A DNA stretch of 64,000 nt. Source: Oleiphilus messinensis. GTDB taxonomy: Bacteria; Pseudomonadota; Gammaproteobacteria; Pseudomonadales; Oleiphilaceae. Numbering within the stretch: position 1 is the stretch's first letter; each line of letters begins with the position of its first letter. The notes under the pieces are model-generated. The model made no database searches and was not told the DNA's origin. It saw only the letters and a list, made by a program, of their open reading frames with translations. The DNA lies in NCBI RefSeq assembly GCF_002162375.1, contig NZ_CP021425.1, positions 5,754,501-5,818,500 on the forward strand. Direction: 5' to 3'. Below, piece by piece: positions 1 to 8,668 of the stretch. The translations under genes were made by a program, and so were the position numbers.

Positions 1-648
1 ATCCAGTTCGGTCACCAAAACCGGCTCATCAATCTGCACCCACTCGGCACCGGCATCCGCCAGCGTTTCCAGTAATTCACTGTATATCGGCAGCAGGTGT
101 TCCAATAGCTCCAGAGGGTTGGATTGATCTTTCGCTTTACTCAGCCAGAGATAAGTCACCGGGCCAATTATAACGGGTTTCGCTTTTACACCCGCTTGCT
201 GTGCTTCGGCCAACTGTTCCAGAAGTCGGTCAGCATTCAGTGAAAATCGGGTCTTGGTCGTGACCTCCGGCACAATGTAGTGGTAGTTGGTATCAAACCA
301 CTTGGTCATTTCCCCGGCGTGCACACAGTTACAGCCACTGTCGTTGGCAGAGCGGCCACGGGCCACCCGAAAGTAGCTATCCAGAGCGCTGCCTTCCAGA
401 TCTGCGACTCGGACCGGGAGATTGCCAAGGGTAAAGGACATATCCAGAACCTGGTCATAGAGGGAGAAATCCCCAACGGGTACCCAATCCAATGACTGCT
501 GTGCCTGCCAGTTAACTTCGCGCAGCGCTTTCGCGGTCGCCAATAATTCCGCTTCAGTGGATTGCCCTTTCCAAAACGCCTCTTGCGCAAATTTAAGCTC
601 ACGCTTCGCGCCAATACGGGGGAAACCAAGATTATGAATGAGTGCCAT
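1..648 (-). CDS. metE: Cobalamin-independent methionine synthase, N-terminal part (cut by window edge)
   Basis: The reading frame stays open from the start at 648 to the left edge and gives the N-terminal domain of MetE, which transfers a methyl group from 5-methyltetrahydropteroyl-triglutamate to homocysteine in the cytoplasm, the last step of methionine synthesis. Translation begins [19 protein letters not shown], the hallmark MetE start, and later contains [12 protein letters not shown] and [12 protein letters not shown], both typical of the family. Two ATG codons lie at 651 and 648; AGGTGG just upstream gives a normal spacing only to 648, so I chose that. About 216 of roughly 760 residues are visible. 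It is divergent from metR, its usual activator. Confidence 0.95.
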   Translation of the reverse strand, partial: MALIHNLGFPRIGAKRELKFAQEAFWKGQSTEAELLATAKALREVNWQAQQSLDWVPVGDFSLYDQVLDMSFTLGNLPVRVADLEGSALDSYFRVARGRSANDSGCNCVHAGEMTKWFDTNYHYIVPEVTTKTRFSLNADRLLEQLAEAQQAGVKAKPVIIGPVTYLWLSKAKDQSNPLELLEHLLPIYSELLETLADAGAEWVQIDEPVLVTELD

Positions 649-708
649 CATGCCACCTTTTGATCTGTGTTCAAGAATGTATGGGATGCAGAATAGAGCA
701 CTTAACAA

Positions 709-754
709 ATGAATAAAAATGGTATATTTTCATACTTCCATTAGTTTTATTCAT
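709..754. promoter_or_regulatory. Inverted repeat in the metE-metR control region
   Basis: ATGAATAAAA at 709-718 is the exact reverse complement of TTTTATTCAT at 745-754, with 26 bp between the arms. It fills most of the 114-bp gap between the divergent metE and metR starts and ends nine bases before the metR start codon. MetR is known to bind TGAA-N5-TTCA sites and to autoregulate. This dyad carries the TGAA and TTCA ends but with a longer spacing, so MetR binding here is an inference. Confidence 0.5.
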
Positions 755-762
755 AGATAGCC

Positions 763-1668
763 ATGATTGAACGTATTCACCTCAAGGTCGTAAAGGCCGT
801 TGAAGAGCAAGGCTCGCTGACTGCCGCCGCGCGCGAGCTTTGTGTTACCCAGTCAGCCCTGAGTCACACCATGCGCAAGCTGGAAGACAATCTGGGTACC
901 CCGGTGTGGTTACGGGAAGGACGAAGTTTACGGCTAACACAGGCAGGGCGATATCTGCTGAGCATCGCTAACCGCGTTCTGCCACTGCTGGATCATGCAG
1001 AAAGTAAACTGAAACAAATGGCACAAGGGGAACGCGGTACATTGCGAATCGGCATGGAGTGCCACCCCTGCTATCAATGGTTACTGAAGGTGGTTTCCCC
1101 GTTTCTGGCTGCATGGCCGGATGTCGACGTGGATGTTAAACAGAAATTCCAGTTTGGGGGTATCGGTGCCCTGCTGGGTTATGAGATTGACTTGCTCGTC
1201 ACGCCTGACCCCTTCCACAAAGCCGGATTATGTTTTGAACCAGTTTTCGACTACGAGCAAGTTTTAGTGGTACCACAGCATCATGAATTGGCGGAAAATC
1301 TCTATATCGAACCGATCAGCCTGCGCAATGAGGTTCTGCTCACCTACCCGGTCGCTCCGGACCGTCTGGATATTTACACGCAGTTTTTAAACCCGGCCGG
1401 AGTCGTCCCGAAACGACACAAAACCAGCGAAACGACCGATATAATGTTGCAGATGGTTGCAAGTGGTCGCGGAGTAGCTGCTCTACCGCGCTGGCTGGCA
1501 GAAGAGTATTGCGTAAAACTACCATTAGCTGTAGTGCGACTAGGGCGAAATGGAATCGCCAAACAGATTTATCTCGGTACCCGTGAGAGCGATCGTGATA
1601 TCGAATATCTGCGTGCCTTTATCGCATTGTCCCGTGATTTCGGGGAAACTCCGAAAGACAGTGCTTAA
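763..1668 (+). CDS. metR: LysR-family regulator MetR
   Basis: A 301-residue LysR-type activator of methionine genes that responds to homocysteine. Residues 1-60 form the winged helix-turn-helix (GSLTAAARELCVTQSALSH), and the rest is the effector-binding domain. Stretches such as GMECHPCYQWL and FLNPAGVVPKRH line up with MetR (E. coli has IECHSCIQWL and FLQPAGVSP), which separates it from generic LysR proteins. Its position, divergent from metE with a 114-bp shared control region, supports the name. The stop overlaps the end of the small convergent membrane-protein gene by four bases. Confidence 0.9.
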   Translation: MIERIHLKVVKAVEEQGSLTAAARELCVTQSALSHTMRKLEDNLGTPVWLREGRSLRLTQAGRYLLSIANRVLPLLDHAESKLKQMAQGERGTLRIGMECHPCYQWLLKVVSPFLAAWPDVDVDVKQKFQFGGIGALLGYEIDLLVTPDPFHKAGLCFEPVFDYEQVLVVPQHHELAENLYIEPISLRNEVLLTYPVAPDRLDIYTQFLNPAGVVPKRHKTSETTDIMLQMVASGRGVAALPRWLAEEYCVKLPLAVVRLGRNGIAKQIYLGTRESDRDIEYLRAFIALSRDFGETPKDSA

Positions 1669-1991
1669 TGATCCAAGACTCTGACGAAGAACCGAAACAG
1701 TCCAACCATCAGCTCGATTGGCAGTTCGATAACAAATTCCAAGGAATCCACCACCCAGTTATCCCCTTCCCTCTGCCCTTTCTTCTTGCTTGGCCAAATA
1801 AGATAGGCCAGCACGAAAAACAGCAGACTCCCGGCAAGATAAACCCAGTGAAAGCCATTGGCCATCATGTCGAAGGGCAGCAGTATCGCAATAATAAACA
1901 GAATGGTACTGACAATTTCTCGGGCAGTGATCATGTCGTGTGTGTACTTCTTGGCATGGAAAGATCCTGCCTGACAGTATAGTTCAACCAT
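1665..1991 (-). CDS. Small hypothetical membrane protein
   Basis: 108 residues at most, not recognised. Two hydrophobic segments are visible (about residues 28-42, STILFIIAILLPF, and 48-66, HWVYLAGSLLFFVLAYLIW), followed by a basic KKKGQR loop and an amphipathic C-terminal tail, so it probably sits in the inner membrane. The start is uncertain: no strong ribosome site lies before 1991, and an internal ATG at 1934 (MITAREIV) would give an 89-residue product that begins right before the first membrane segment. The opposite-strand frame is polar and low in quality, so this strand is preferred. It ends four bases inside metR. Confidence 0.6.
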   Translation of the reverse strand: MVELYCQAGSFHAKKYTHDMITAREIVSTILFIIAILLPFDMMANGFHWVYLAGSLLFFVLAYLIWPSKKKGQREGDNWVVDSLEFVIELPIELMVGLFRFFVRVLDH

Positions 1992-2045
1992 CCCGCTTCG
2001 ATTTCAAGCGCGGTTCACAAATTCGGTAATTCCTTACCGCCGCCC

Positions 2046-2076
2046 TTTACCTCAACCTTGGTTGAGGTTTTATGAT
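2046..2076 (+). promoter_or_regulatory. MerR-family-type promoter with SoxR-box-like dyad
   Basis: TTTACC (2046-2051) and TATGAT (2071-2076) are separated by exactly 19 bp, longer than the usual 17, which is the mark of promoters that MerR-family activators twist into shape. The spacer is centred on 9-bp inverted arms ACCTCAACC and GGTTGAGGT (2049-2057 and 2060-2068). The outer bases match the known SoxR box (CCTCAAG..CTTGAGG type) of the E. coli soxS promoter. It lies about 60 bp before the SDR gene at 2135. No soxR gene is in the window. Confidence 0.75.
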
Positions 2077-2134
2077 GCTTATCAGGTCAACGACAACCCC
2101 GATAACACAATAGTAATCAATTAGGATGTAACCC

Positions 2135-2878
2135 ATGGAATTTCACGGCAAAAAAATCGTCATTACAGGTGCAAGTCCGGACTTTGGGCAGACCCTTGCA
2201 ATTCTGTTCGCTGGATTGGGGGCAGAATTATATCTGTCCGCCCGCAGTTTGGAGAAAGCCCAAATTACGGCTAATCTGGTCAAAGCGCAATATCCTGAAA
2301 CCAAAATCCATTGCTTTCAGGCAAACATCACGAAATCAGATGAAATTACAGCCTTCGCGCGCGCGGTGCACAGCATCACAGCCTCTGTGGATATTCTGAT
2401 AAACAATGCGGCATTATGGTTGGAGGGGCAGGTTTCAGAGGTAGATGATGCCAGCATTGTAGAAGCCATCAGCTCAACTGCAACCGGTAGTATTCTGGTT
2501 ACGAAGCATTTTTTACCATTACTGAATAATTCCAACAATCCGGATATCATTTTTATCAACAGTACAGCCAGCCTGCCAAACAACAGCCACGCCACCTGTA
2601 ATGAAGCCTTCAGTGCGGCAAAGGCGGCACAATCAACCTTTGCCGACCGATTACGTAGCCGCCTCAAAGGCAGCGGTGTACGGATCATGACCATTTACCC
2701 CCCGGATTTTTGCAATCCGTCACCGCTGGATGCACCAAAATGGGATACGCCCGACCGGCAATACTTGAGCGCCCGAAATGTGTTTAACGGTATACAATTT
2801 GCGTTAAGCCAGGATCGAATTTGTTCAGTGGATCAAATCATTTTGAGTAATAACCGGAGCGCTAAAAAGTTGGTCTGA
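2135..2878 (+). CDS. Short-chain dehydrogenase/reductase-like protein lacking the catalytic tyrosine
   Basis: A 247-residue Rossmann-fold SDR. The cofactor motif TGASPDFG (residues 11-18) and ILINNAA (about 87-93) are present, and a serine occurs in the expected strand (INSTAS). The YxxxK catalytic pair, however, reads FSAAK: the codon is TTC, so the proton-donating tyrosine is phenylalanine while the lysine is kept. In the family this usually abolishes ordinary oxidoreductase activity, so the protein may be a binding or regulatory homologue or may use another residue. AGGA lies eight bases before the ATG. The SoxR-like promoter upstream suggests induction by redox-active compounds. Confidence 0.85.
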   Translation: MEFHGKKIVITGASPDFGQTLAILFAGLGAELYLSARSLEKAQITANLVKAQYPETKIHCFQANITKSDEITAFARAVHSITASVDILINNAALWLEGQVSEVDDASIVEAISSTATGSILVTKHFLPLLNNSNNPDIIFINSTASLPNNSHATCNEAFSAAKAAQSTFADRLRSRLKGSGVRIMTIYPPDFCNPSPLDAPKWDTPDRQYLSARNVFNGIQFALSQDRICSVDQIILSNNRSAKKLV

Positions 2879-2892
2879 CGTGTCGATGCAAC

Positions 2893-3750
2893 TCACAAGC
2901 CTCCAAACTGACCATTCTGAAAGTCAGTGAAAGCTTGTAAAATTTCTGCCCGAGTGTTCATCACAAACGGGCCGTAACCCACAATCGGTTCATTCAAGGG
3001 TGCGCCACTCAATACCAAGAGCAGGCTTTTCTGCTCTGCATGCACACGCACACGCTCTCCTTGGCGATCCAGCAGAACCAATTGTCCAGCTTCGGCAGAT
3101 GTATTATTGATACTCACCGCACCATCCAACACAACGATGGAACTACTCCATCCCTCCGGCAGTGTCAGCCAGTCTTGCGCCCCCGGAGACAGGTGCAGAT
3201 CCGCAACCGTAAGCGGACTGAATGTTCTAGCCGGGCCGATGAGGCCACCGAACTGGCCCGCAACGACTCTCAATTGACCCGCACCATTCGCGAAGGGTGC
3301 TTGCGGAATCCTGTCTTTCGTTATTCCCTGATAACCGGGCGGCACCATTTTGTCCTTCGCAGGTAAATTGACCCAAAGCTGAACCATTTGCAGTAGCCCA
3401 CCTTTTTGAGTGAATTCGGTCGAGTGAAACTCCTCGTGAAGGATACCCGACCCAGCAGTCATCCATTGCACATCACCGGGGCCGATGATTCCGCCATTCC
3501 CGGCCGAGTCACGATGGGCTACTTCCCCTTGATAAACAAGCGTCACGGTTTCGAAACCTCTGTGTGGATGCTCGCCAACACCTCGCTTGATACCATCAGC
3601 CGGAAAGTTCATCGGCCCCGCATAGTCCAATAGTAAAAACGGACTAAATTCCTCTGCACCCTGCTGGTAAGAAAAGAGAGAGCGAACAGGAAATCCATCA
3701 CCTACCCAATGAGGGTCAGCCGCTTTGATCACTGCATTGACTTTTTTCAT
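2893..3750 (-). CDS. Pirin-family protein
   Basis: 285 residues, two-domain cupin fold. The N-terminal metal site is visible as EHPHRGFE and ILHEEFH, supplying the three histidines and one glutamate that bind iron in pirins; bacterial members such as YhhW show quercetin 2,3-dioxygenase activity. I chose the start at 3750 because GGAGGTGATT sits directly in front of it; an upstream extension to 3822 would add 24 non-conserved residues. It is divergent from a LysR gene at 3849, which probably controls it. The physiological substrate cannot be read from sequence. Confidence 0.9.
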   Translation of the reverse strand: MKKVNAVIKAADPHWVGDGFPVRSLFSYQQGAEEFSPFLLLDYAGPMNFPADGIKRGVGEHPHRGFETVTLVYQGEVAHRDSAGNGGIIGPGDVQWMTAGSGILHEEFHSTEFTQKGGLLQMVQLWVNLPAKDKMVPPGYQGITKDRIPQAPFANGAGQLRVVAGQFGGLIGPARTFSPLTVADLHLSPGAQDWLTLPEGWSSSIVVLDGAVSINNTSAEAGQLVLLDRQGERVRVHAEQKSLLLVLSGAPLNEPIVGYGPFVMNTRAEILQAFTDFQNGQFGGL

Positions 3751-3848
3751 AATCACCTCCGTTATTCCTATTGATAATATTACTCTTGGGACAGAAAATG
3801 AGTAGATGGCAAATTTGGCCATGACTGTCTCACAGGTAGGACAATGAA

Positions 3849-4754
3849 ATGCAAGATCTCAATGACCTTTATTATTTCGTCAAGTCCATCGATCACGGTG
3901 GTTTTGCACCCTCCAGCCGCGCGATCGGCGTGCCTAAATCCAAGTTGAGCCGGAGGGTTGCGGAGCTGGAAGAGAGACTCGAAACAAAGCTCATCTACAG
4001 GTCCACGCGGTCATTTCACTTGACTGAAATCGGCAAGACTTACTATCAACATTGCAAAGCGATGTTGATTGAGGCGGAATCCGCCCAGGAAGCCGTCGAT
4101 TCCCTTCGATCCGAACCACAAGGCAGTATTCGCCTGACCTGCCCGACTGCGCTCCTGCATGCGCACGTTGGCTGTATCCTGGGGGAGTTTATGGTGCAGC
4201 ACCCTAAGGTCTGCATTCATTTGGAAGCATCGAATCGGCGGGTTGATGTAATCGCAGAAGGGATTGATGTTGCCATACGCGTACGCCCACCCCCTCTCGA
4301 AAACAGTGAACTCGTCATTCGGGTTTTATCGGAACGAACGCTTTGCCTGGTCGCCAGCCCGACATTGGTGGAAGAACATGGCATGCCAAAGCATTTAAAC
4401 GACCTCTGTAAATGGCCAAGCCTCGGCTTGGGACAGCCCCAGTATACGTTTGACTGGTCCTGGACATCGCCAAAAGGAGAAACCGTCAGCGTTCCATTTC
4501 AGCCGAGGTTTGTGACAACCGATATGGTCGCTTTACGCAACGCAGCACTGGCCGGTGTCGGTATCGTTCAACTCCCAACGTTAATGGTGACAGACCAGTT
4601 GAAAGACGGCACCCTCATCAAACTTTTAGAGGGCTGGACCACACCGCCGGATATTATCCATGCTGTTTTCCCGTCACGAAGAGGGCTGCTGCCTTCCGTT
4701 CGGGCGCTGATTGATTTTCTGGCAGATCGATATGCGAGCTTTAATGAAGAGTAG
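3849..4754 (+). CDS. LysR-family transcriptional regulator
   Basis: 301 residues. The winged helix-turn-helix covers residues 1-60 (DHGGFAPSSRAIGVPKSKLSR) and is followed by the two-lobed effector domain; the RVAELEERL linker and STRSFHLTEIG are typical of the CrgA/PcaQ-like branch of LysR proteins. It is divergent from the pirin gene with a 98-bp gap, so pirin is the likeliest target. The inducer is unknown. Confidence 0.88.
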   Translation: MQDLNDLYYFVKSIDHGGFAPSSRAIGVPKSKLSRRVAELEERLETKLIYRSTRSFHLTEIGKTYYQHCKAMLIEAESAQEAVDSLRSEPQGSIRLTCPTALLHAHVGCILGEFMVQHPKVCIHLEASNRRVDVIAEGIDVAIRVRPPPLENSELVIRVLSERTLCLVASPTLVEEHGMPKHLNDLCKWPSLGLGQPQYTFDWSWTSPKGETVSVPFQPRFVTTDMVALRNAALAGVGIVQLPTLMVTDQLKDGTLIKLLEGWTTPPDIIHAVFPSRRGLLPSVRALIDFLADRYASFNEE

Positions 4755-4804
4755 TTGCCCAGACGAACGCTTGCAGGCTGGAAAATAGGCATTGAAGAAA
4801 GCCC

Positions 4805-4835
4805 TTGACCCTGAAGTTAACTTTAAGGTTATGCT
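4805..4835 (+). promoter_or_regulatory. MerR-family-type promoter
   Basis: TTGACC (4805-4810) and TATGCT (4830-4835) are again exactly 19 bp apart, with a dyad CTGAAGTTAACTTTAAG in the spacer centred on GTTAAC. The promoter points at the epimerase-like gene at 5024. The spacer is nearly the same as that of the minus-strand promoter at 9030-9060, so one regulator probably serves both. The dyad resembles sites bound by metal- or thiol-sensing MerR proteins; which one acts here cannot be told. Confidence 0.75.
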
Positions 4836-5023
4836 TGATTCGAACTCAATAATTGATCACTGGATAACCATCATGGCAAGCACTATTTCGGTGGAAAGGT
4901 ACCACTGAATGAACGCAGCCTGGGGTGGAAGCAGTACTGGCTGTAATGGGCTATACAGAATAAACGAAGTTTAAATCACGCTACGCGGAACAAGCGGAAC
5001 AAGCGGAAAGAGGAGCGAGATTC

Positions 5024-5956
5024 ATGCAGACCATTCTTGGTGCAAACGGACAGATTGGACAGGAGTTGGCGATTAACCTGAACCGGACGTTTACAACCGA
5101 GCTCAGACTGGTCAGCCGTAGGCCCCAAAAAATTCACGCAACGGACGAAACACTCAGTGCTGATTTACTCGACCCACAACAAACATTACGTGCGGTCGAG
5201 GGCTCTGAAATCGTTTATTTAACCGCAGGATTGCCAATGAATACCCAGTTGTGGGTTGAACAATGGCCAGTCATTATGCGTAATGTTATTGCCGCATGTG
5301 AAACACTCAAAACCAAACTGGTGTATTTCGACAACACCTACATGTACCCACAGACCTCGGCCTCCCAAACCGAAGATATCCCGTTTCAACCCAATGGTGC
5401 GAAAGGTAAAGTTCGGGCAGAAATTGTCACGGCACTCCAGCAGGCCATGGATCGGGGGAAAGTTGAAGCCGTAATCTGTCGCGCACCGGAATTCTATGGA
5501 CCAGGTAAAACCCAGAGCATCACCAATACCACGGTGATCGATAATCTGCGGGCCGGTAAAAAAGCGAAGGTTTTTCTGCGGGATGACACGCTTCGCAGCT
5601 TGATTTACACCCCCGATGCAAGCCGGGCAATGGCGCTGCTGGGCAACACACCGAGTGCCTACAATCAAACCTGGCATTTACCCTGCGATGATAACCGGCT
5701 CACCTATCGGCAGTTTATCGAGTTGGCGGCCCAGTGTTTTCAGGTTGACCCCAAATACACCGTTATCAAACGTTGGCAGTTGCAACTCGCAGGCCTGTTC
5801 AATAAAACTGCCCGCGATGCAGCCGAGCTGTTGCCCCGTTATGAAGTGGATAATATCTTCATTTCAGACAAGTTTAAATCGCACTTCCCGGACTTTGGTG
5901 TCACCTCATTCCGTGACGGTCTCATGACCATCAACAGTGAGCCTTTTATAAAATAA
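5024..5956 (+). CDS. NAD(P)-dependent epimerase/dehydratase-family protein
   Basis: 310 residues with the extended-SDR Rossmann motif GANGQIG at residues 7-13 near the very start, and APEFYGPG (about 155-162), as found in NAD-dependent epimerases and NmrA-like reductases. The usual YxxxK is not obvious, though YPQTSASQ and AKGKVRAE lie in the expected area. AAAGAGGAG precedes the ATG. A MerR-type promoter about 190 bp upstream suggests stress-induced expression; the region between holds only very short frames. The substrate is unknown. Confidence 0.8.
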   Translation: MQTILGANGQIGQELAINLNRTFTTELRLVSRRPQKIHATDETLSADLLDPQQTLRAVEGSEIVYLTAGLPMNTQLWVEQWPVIMRNVIAACETLKTKLVYFDNTYMYPQTSASQTEDIPFQPNGAKGKVRAEIVTALQQAMDRGKVEAVICRAPEFYGPGKTQSITNTTVIDNLRAGKKAKVFLRDDTLRSLIYTPDASRAMALLGNTPSAYNQTWHLPCDDNRLTYRQFIELAAQCFQVDPKYTVIKRWQLQLAGLFNKTARDAAELLPRYEVDNIFISDKFKSHFPDFGVTSFRDGLMTINSEPFIK

Positions 5957-6085
5957 ACCGACTATCGAGCTGTAAGCCAGGGCGCAAATGACAACGAAAA
6001 CGGGACAACACGGATATTCAGGTTAATGTCCGTTTATCCCATCATATCGGCTCTGGTCAGCTGCTTATAGTAAGGTTACTTACCC

Positions 6086-6250
6086 ATGAAATACATTCCG
6101 TTTCCCTATAAATGGATGCGCAGGGAGATTGCGCAACTGGATCCCGCGAAAGACGCTCCCCGTATCATCCAGCTCTATATTTCCAACAGCCTGCCACGGA
6201 GTGCATTGCTGAATAATTTGATTTATACGCTTTGCCGATCAGCGGTGTAG
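6086..6250 (+). pseudogene. Truncated N-terminal ORF joined to an aldehyde dehydrogenase fragment
   Basis: A 54-codon frame starts with ATG at 6086 behind TAAGG and gives MKYIPFPYKWMRREIAQLD followed by a plausible amphipathic stretch. From about 6228 onward the same DNA reads on the other strand as the cut end of an aldehyde dehydrogenase, so the last residues here are not native. I read it as the first 47 or so codons of a longer gene whose remainder was deleted. The family is not recognised. Confidence 0.5.
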
Positions 6251-6773
6251 CCGATGCGACTTTGAGCACGATCGCATTACCCGCCATCAGCCCCATTACA
6301 ACTTCTTCAAAGGGAATTGAAAGCGGGTAATTCCAGGGGCTGATAATACCCACGACCCCCAACGCCTCATAGGTTACGCGCGAGCGTTTGCCCACCCAGA
6401 CCAGGCTGGACATTTCACGCCGTTCATCTCGAAGCACCCTGGCGGCATTTTTTCCATACCATTCACAAGCCAATGCACAGGGCAGAACTTCACTGACCAG
6501 TGCGTCCTGCCGGGTTTTACCGTTACCTTCGCTGATAATCCGCGCAAGTTCATCGCTGTGATCTCGGATGAAAACAGCCATCTTGTGTAGTTCGCGACGA
6601 CGCTCGGCAAAAGTTTTCTCAGCACAGATCCGTTGTGCGGCACGGGCACAATTAAAGATGTCCGGGTAGCGTTCAGCCGGCGTATTGGCCAAACTACCCA
6701 GACGTGCACCAGTAGCCGGATTAAATACCTCAGTGTGTCCTGCATCCGAGACAATCTGCAGTTCTGCCTTTAG
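6228..6773 (-). pseudogene. Aldehyde dehydrogenase fragment, truncated at both ends
   Basis: The frame encodes roughly the first 180 residues of an NAD(P)-dependent aldehyde dehydrogenase. It reads VFNPATGARLGSL near the start and contains GIISPWNYPLSIPFEEV, with the conserved PWN asparagine, and MAGNAIVLK. The 5' end runs into the mobile element at 6774 with no start codon, and homology stops at about 6228, long before the catalytic cysteine, where it meets an unrelated plus-strand ORF. It cannot make an active enzyme. The break at 6228 is not explained by the element end, so a separate deletion occurred. Confidence 0.85.
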
Positions 6774-6863
6774 GGTTTTAACAGTTAACGAAATACTTGA
6801 CTAAACCTACTCATATACAGTAGCTTGTACAGTATTGTTTTCTCATGGATGGAGGTGATGATT

Positions 6864-7013
6864 ATGGCTGAGTTTCTATCGATAGGCGCTGCCTCTTTTC
6901 TGCTGGGGGTGGCCATTTCCACCCTTCGTCGCTGGGAAAAAGAATCACGATTTTTCTCAGATTTCCGTACGCCTGGTCGCGATCATCGTAAAAATCAACG
7001 AGCCGTCGCCTAG
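6864..7013 (+). CDS. MerR-type HTH remnant of IS607-family TnpA
   Basis: 49 residues, MAEFLSIGAASFLLGVAIST onward, with LRRWEKE and the TPG(G)HRR-type end of the MerR-like DNA-binding domain found at the N terminus of IS607 serine recombinases. The catalytic serine-recombinase domain (about 150 residues) is absent: the frame stops immediately after the HTH. GGAGGTG precedes ATG at 6864; an upstream start at 6825 is possible. The stop overlaps the tnpB start as TAGTG, so the two are coupled. The second copy is cut at the same point, so this is the inherited form of the element, not a local mutation. This copy has GRDHRK where copy 2 has GGHRRK. Confidence 0.75.
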   Translation: MAEFLSIGAASFLLGVAISTLRRWEKESRFFSDFRTPGRDHRKNQRAVA

Positions 7014-8668
7014 TGGATACGCCAACGAAAACACTCACCTTTGAAACCCGGCTTGATTTGATTCATGAGCAGGATGCGGCATTGTGCCAATATGCCGAGC
7101 TGTGGAATCAAGTGAAGTTTCGTTGGTTTGCTAACTTACAAAAGCCTAAATCCCAGCAATTGAATCGTACCCAGTTTATGCATGAAATGGGGATGCCGTT
7201 CAGCTATCGGGTGTTTCAAGGCGTCCAGCAAAGCATTAAAGGCTTAATCCAGTCTTACCAAACCAATCGAAACAACCGACTGGTGACGCTGGACGTTAAA
7301 ATCAAACAGCTGGAGAAGACGCTCAACAAGCTAAATAAGCGCTGTGATCATGTTGCAGAGAAAGGCTGCCCGCAACAGGCGAAACAACTTCGCAACAGGT
7401 TACGACAGAAGGAAGTTAAACTGCGTCGTTGGCAGCAAAAGCAGTCCGCCTTGGTGGCCGAAAAACAGGAAAACAAAACACCGATTTGTTTTGGTGGTCG
7501 AAAGCTGCTGAAAGAGCGTCAAGCGTTAGAAACGGGTTCGGCCATTGAAGGCTGGAAACAACGCTGGTACGAAGCACGACACCGCGAATTTCTATTAGTG
7601 GGTTCTCATGATGAATCCTGGGGCTGTCAAAATGCCCAGCTATCGCCCAGTGAGCAAGAAGATGCTTACCAGCTAAAACTCCTGGTGCCCCATCAATTAC
7701 GCGCCACGTTTGGCACGACCATTAACATTGATTGCCTGAAATTCAAGCATGGTAAGGCGGCTATTGCCCAAGCCGTCTGGCAGAATCAGGTTAAAAAACT
7801 CGATAAATCAATCAAAGGGCAACCCCTGAGTTTTCGATTTAAGCGAGACAAAAAAGGTTGGCGGTTACTCGTTAGCGTGGAAGTGGCAGGACCAACAGAG
7901 CAAGCAGAGTGGATCGGTGATGACCAAGGTGTCATCGGTGTGGATGTCAATCCGGATCACTTAGCGGTCGTCGAGCTGGATCGAAACGGTAACCCACTGC
8001 AACACCGAACGTTTGACTTACCGTTACACTATAAGAATGATGCTCAACGGGCAGCAATTATTGGGGATGCCGTACGAGACCTGATGGACTTTGCCGCACA
8101 GCAAGGTAAAGCGGTGGTGATCGAAAAGCTGGATTTTCAGCAGAAGAAACGGCAATACCAAAAGCAGGATCATCCTCAGTATGCCCGCATGTTGAATGCC
8201 TTTGCTTACGGTAAGATCAAGGACTTGATTGAAACGCAAAGCATTAAACGCGGCATACGCCTTTATCACATCAATCCTGCTTATACCTCATTATTGGGGC
8301 GGATAAAATATCGCGATCGACACGGTTTCTCAGATCACCATGCCGCCGCGTTAGTGATTGGTCGTCGGCATTATGGCTTTAAAGAAAAGCCGCCAAAACA
8401 ACTCATTGGTATTAACGCGAAGGGTACCGTTAAGACCGAGCATCCGCCTGTAAGGATGGCGCTCGGGGATTATCAGTATTACAACAAACTTCAGCGTTGG
8501 TACCAACCACTCGAAAAATCATTAGATTTTCTGAGTGGCTGGCGTCACTTTCGTCGTGTGAATCGGGTTAGTTACTCCGTTGAGGCTCGCCTTGATGGTA
8601 GACCGGGCATGAGTCCCGACTTGATTCAGGAAAGCACTACCTTGCTTTCCGCGCACCCTGCGCTGTAG
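7013..8668 (+). CDS. tnpB: TnpB-family RNA-guided nuclease (IS607/IS605 accessory protein)
   Basis: 551 residues, longer than the typical 370-430 of TnpB. The RuvC-like triad is complete: D311 in GVDVNPDHLAVVEL, E371 in VVIEKLDF and D441 in GFSDHHAAALVIGRR. A coiled coil with many Lys/Arg lies at about 95-155 and the insertion TPICFGGRKLLKER follows. No CxxC pair typical of the TnpB zinc ribbon occurs between E371 and D441. Known TnpB proteins cut DNA guided by an RNA from the element's right end and help keep the element in place. Start is GTG overlapping the tnpA-remnant stop. It is about 96% identical to copy 2 (20 differences counted). Confidence 0.88.
   Translation: MDTPTKTLTFETRLDLIHEQDAALCQYAELWNQVKFRWFANLQKPKSQQLNRTQFMHEMGMPFSYRVFQGVQQSIKGLIQSYQTNRNNRLVTLDVKIKQLEKTLNKLNKRCDHVAEKGCPQQAKQLRNRLRQKEVKLRRWQQKQSALVAEKQENKTPICFGGRKLLKERQALETGSAIEGWKQRWYEARHREFLLVGSHDESWGCQNAQLSPSEQEDAYQLKLLVPHQLRATFGTTINIDCLKFKHGKAAIAQAVWQNQVKKLDKSIKGQPLSFRFKRDKKGWRLLVSVEVAGPTEQAEWIGDDQGVIGVDVNPDHLAVVELDRNGNPLQHRTFDLPLHYKNDAQRAAIIGDAVRDLMDFAAQQGKAVVIEKLDFQQKKRQYQKQDHPQYARMLNAFAYGKIKDLIETQSIKRGIRLYHINPAYTSLLGRIKYRDRHGFSDHHAAALVIGRRHYGFKEKPPKQLIGINAKGTVKTEHPPVRMALGDYQYYNKLQRWYQPLEKSLDFLSGWRHFRRVNRVSYSVEARLDGRPGMSPDLIQESTTLLSAHPAL

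Noticed and set aside
1668-1982. 104-codon plus-strand frame opposite the small membrane protein
   Set aside because: Its product is Gln/His-rich without any domain look, starts right at the metR stop, and is the antisense shadow of a frame with two proper membrane segments.
4873-4974. Two very short frames (11 and 21 codons) between the MerR-type promoter and the epimerase-like gene
   Set aside because: No ribosome sites and no recognisable sequence; they could be leader peptides but nothing supports that.
7013-8668. TnpB as a Cas12 effector or as a nuclease-dead repressor
   Set aside because: The catalytic D, E and D are all present, it lies in a mobile element with matching ends in two copies, and there is no CRISPR array or adaptation gene.
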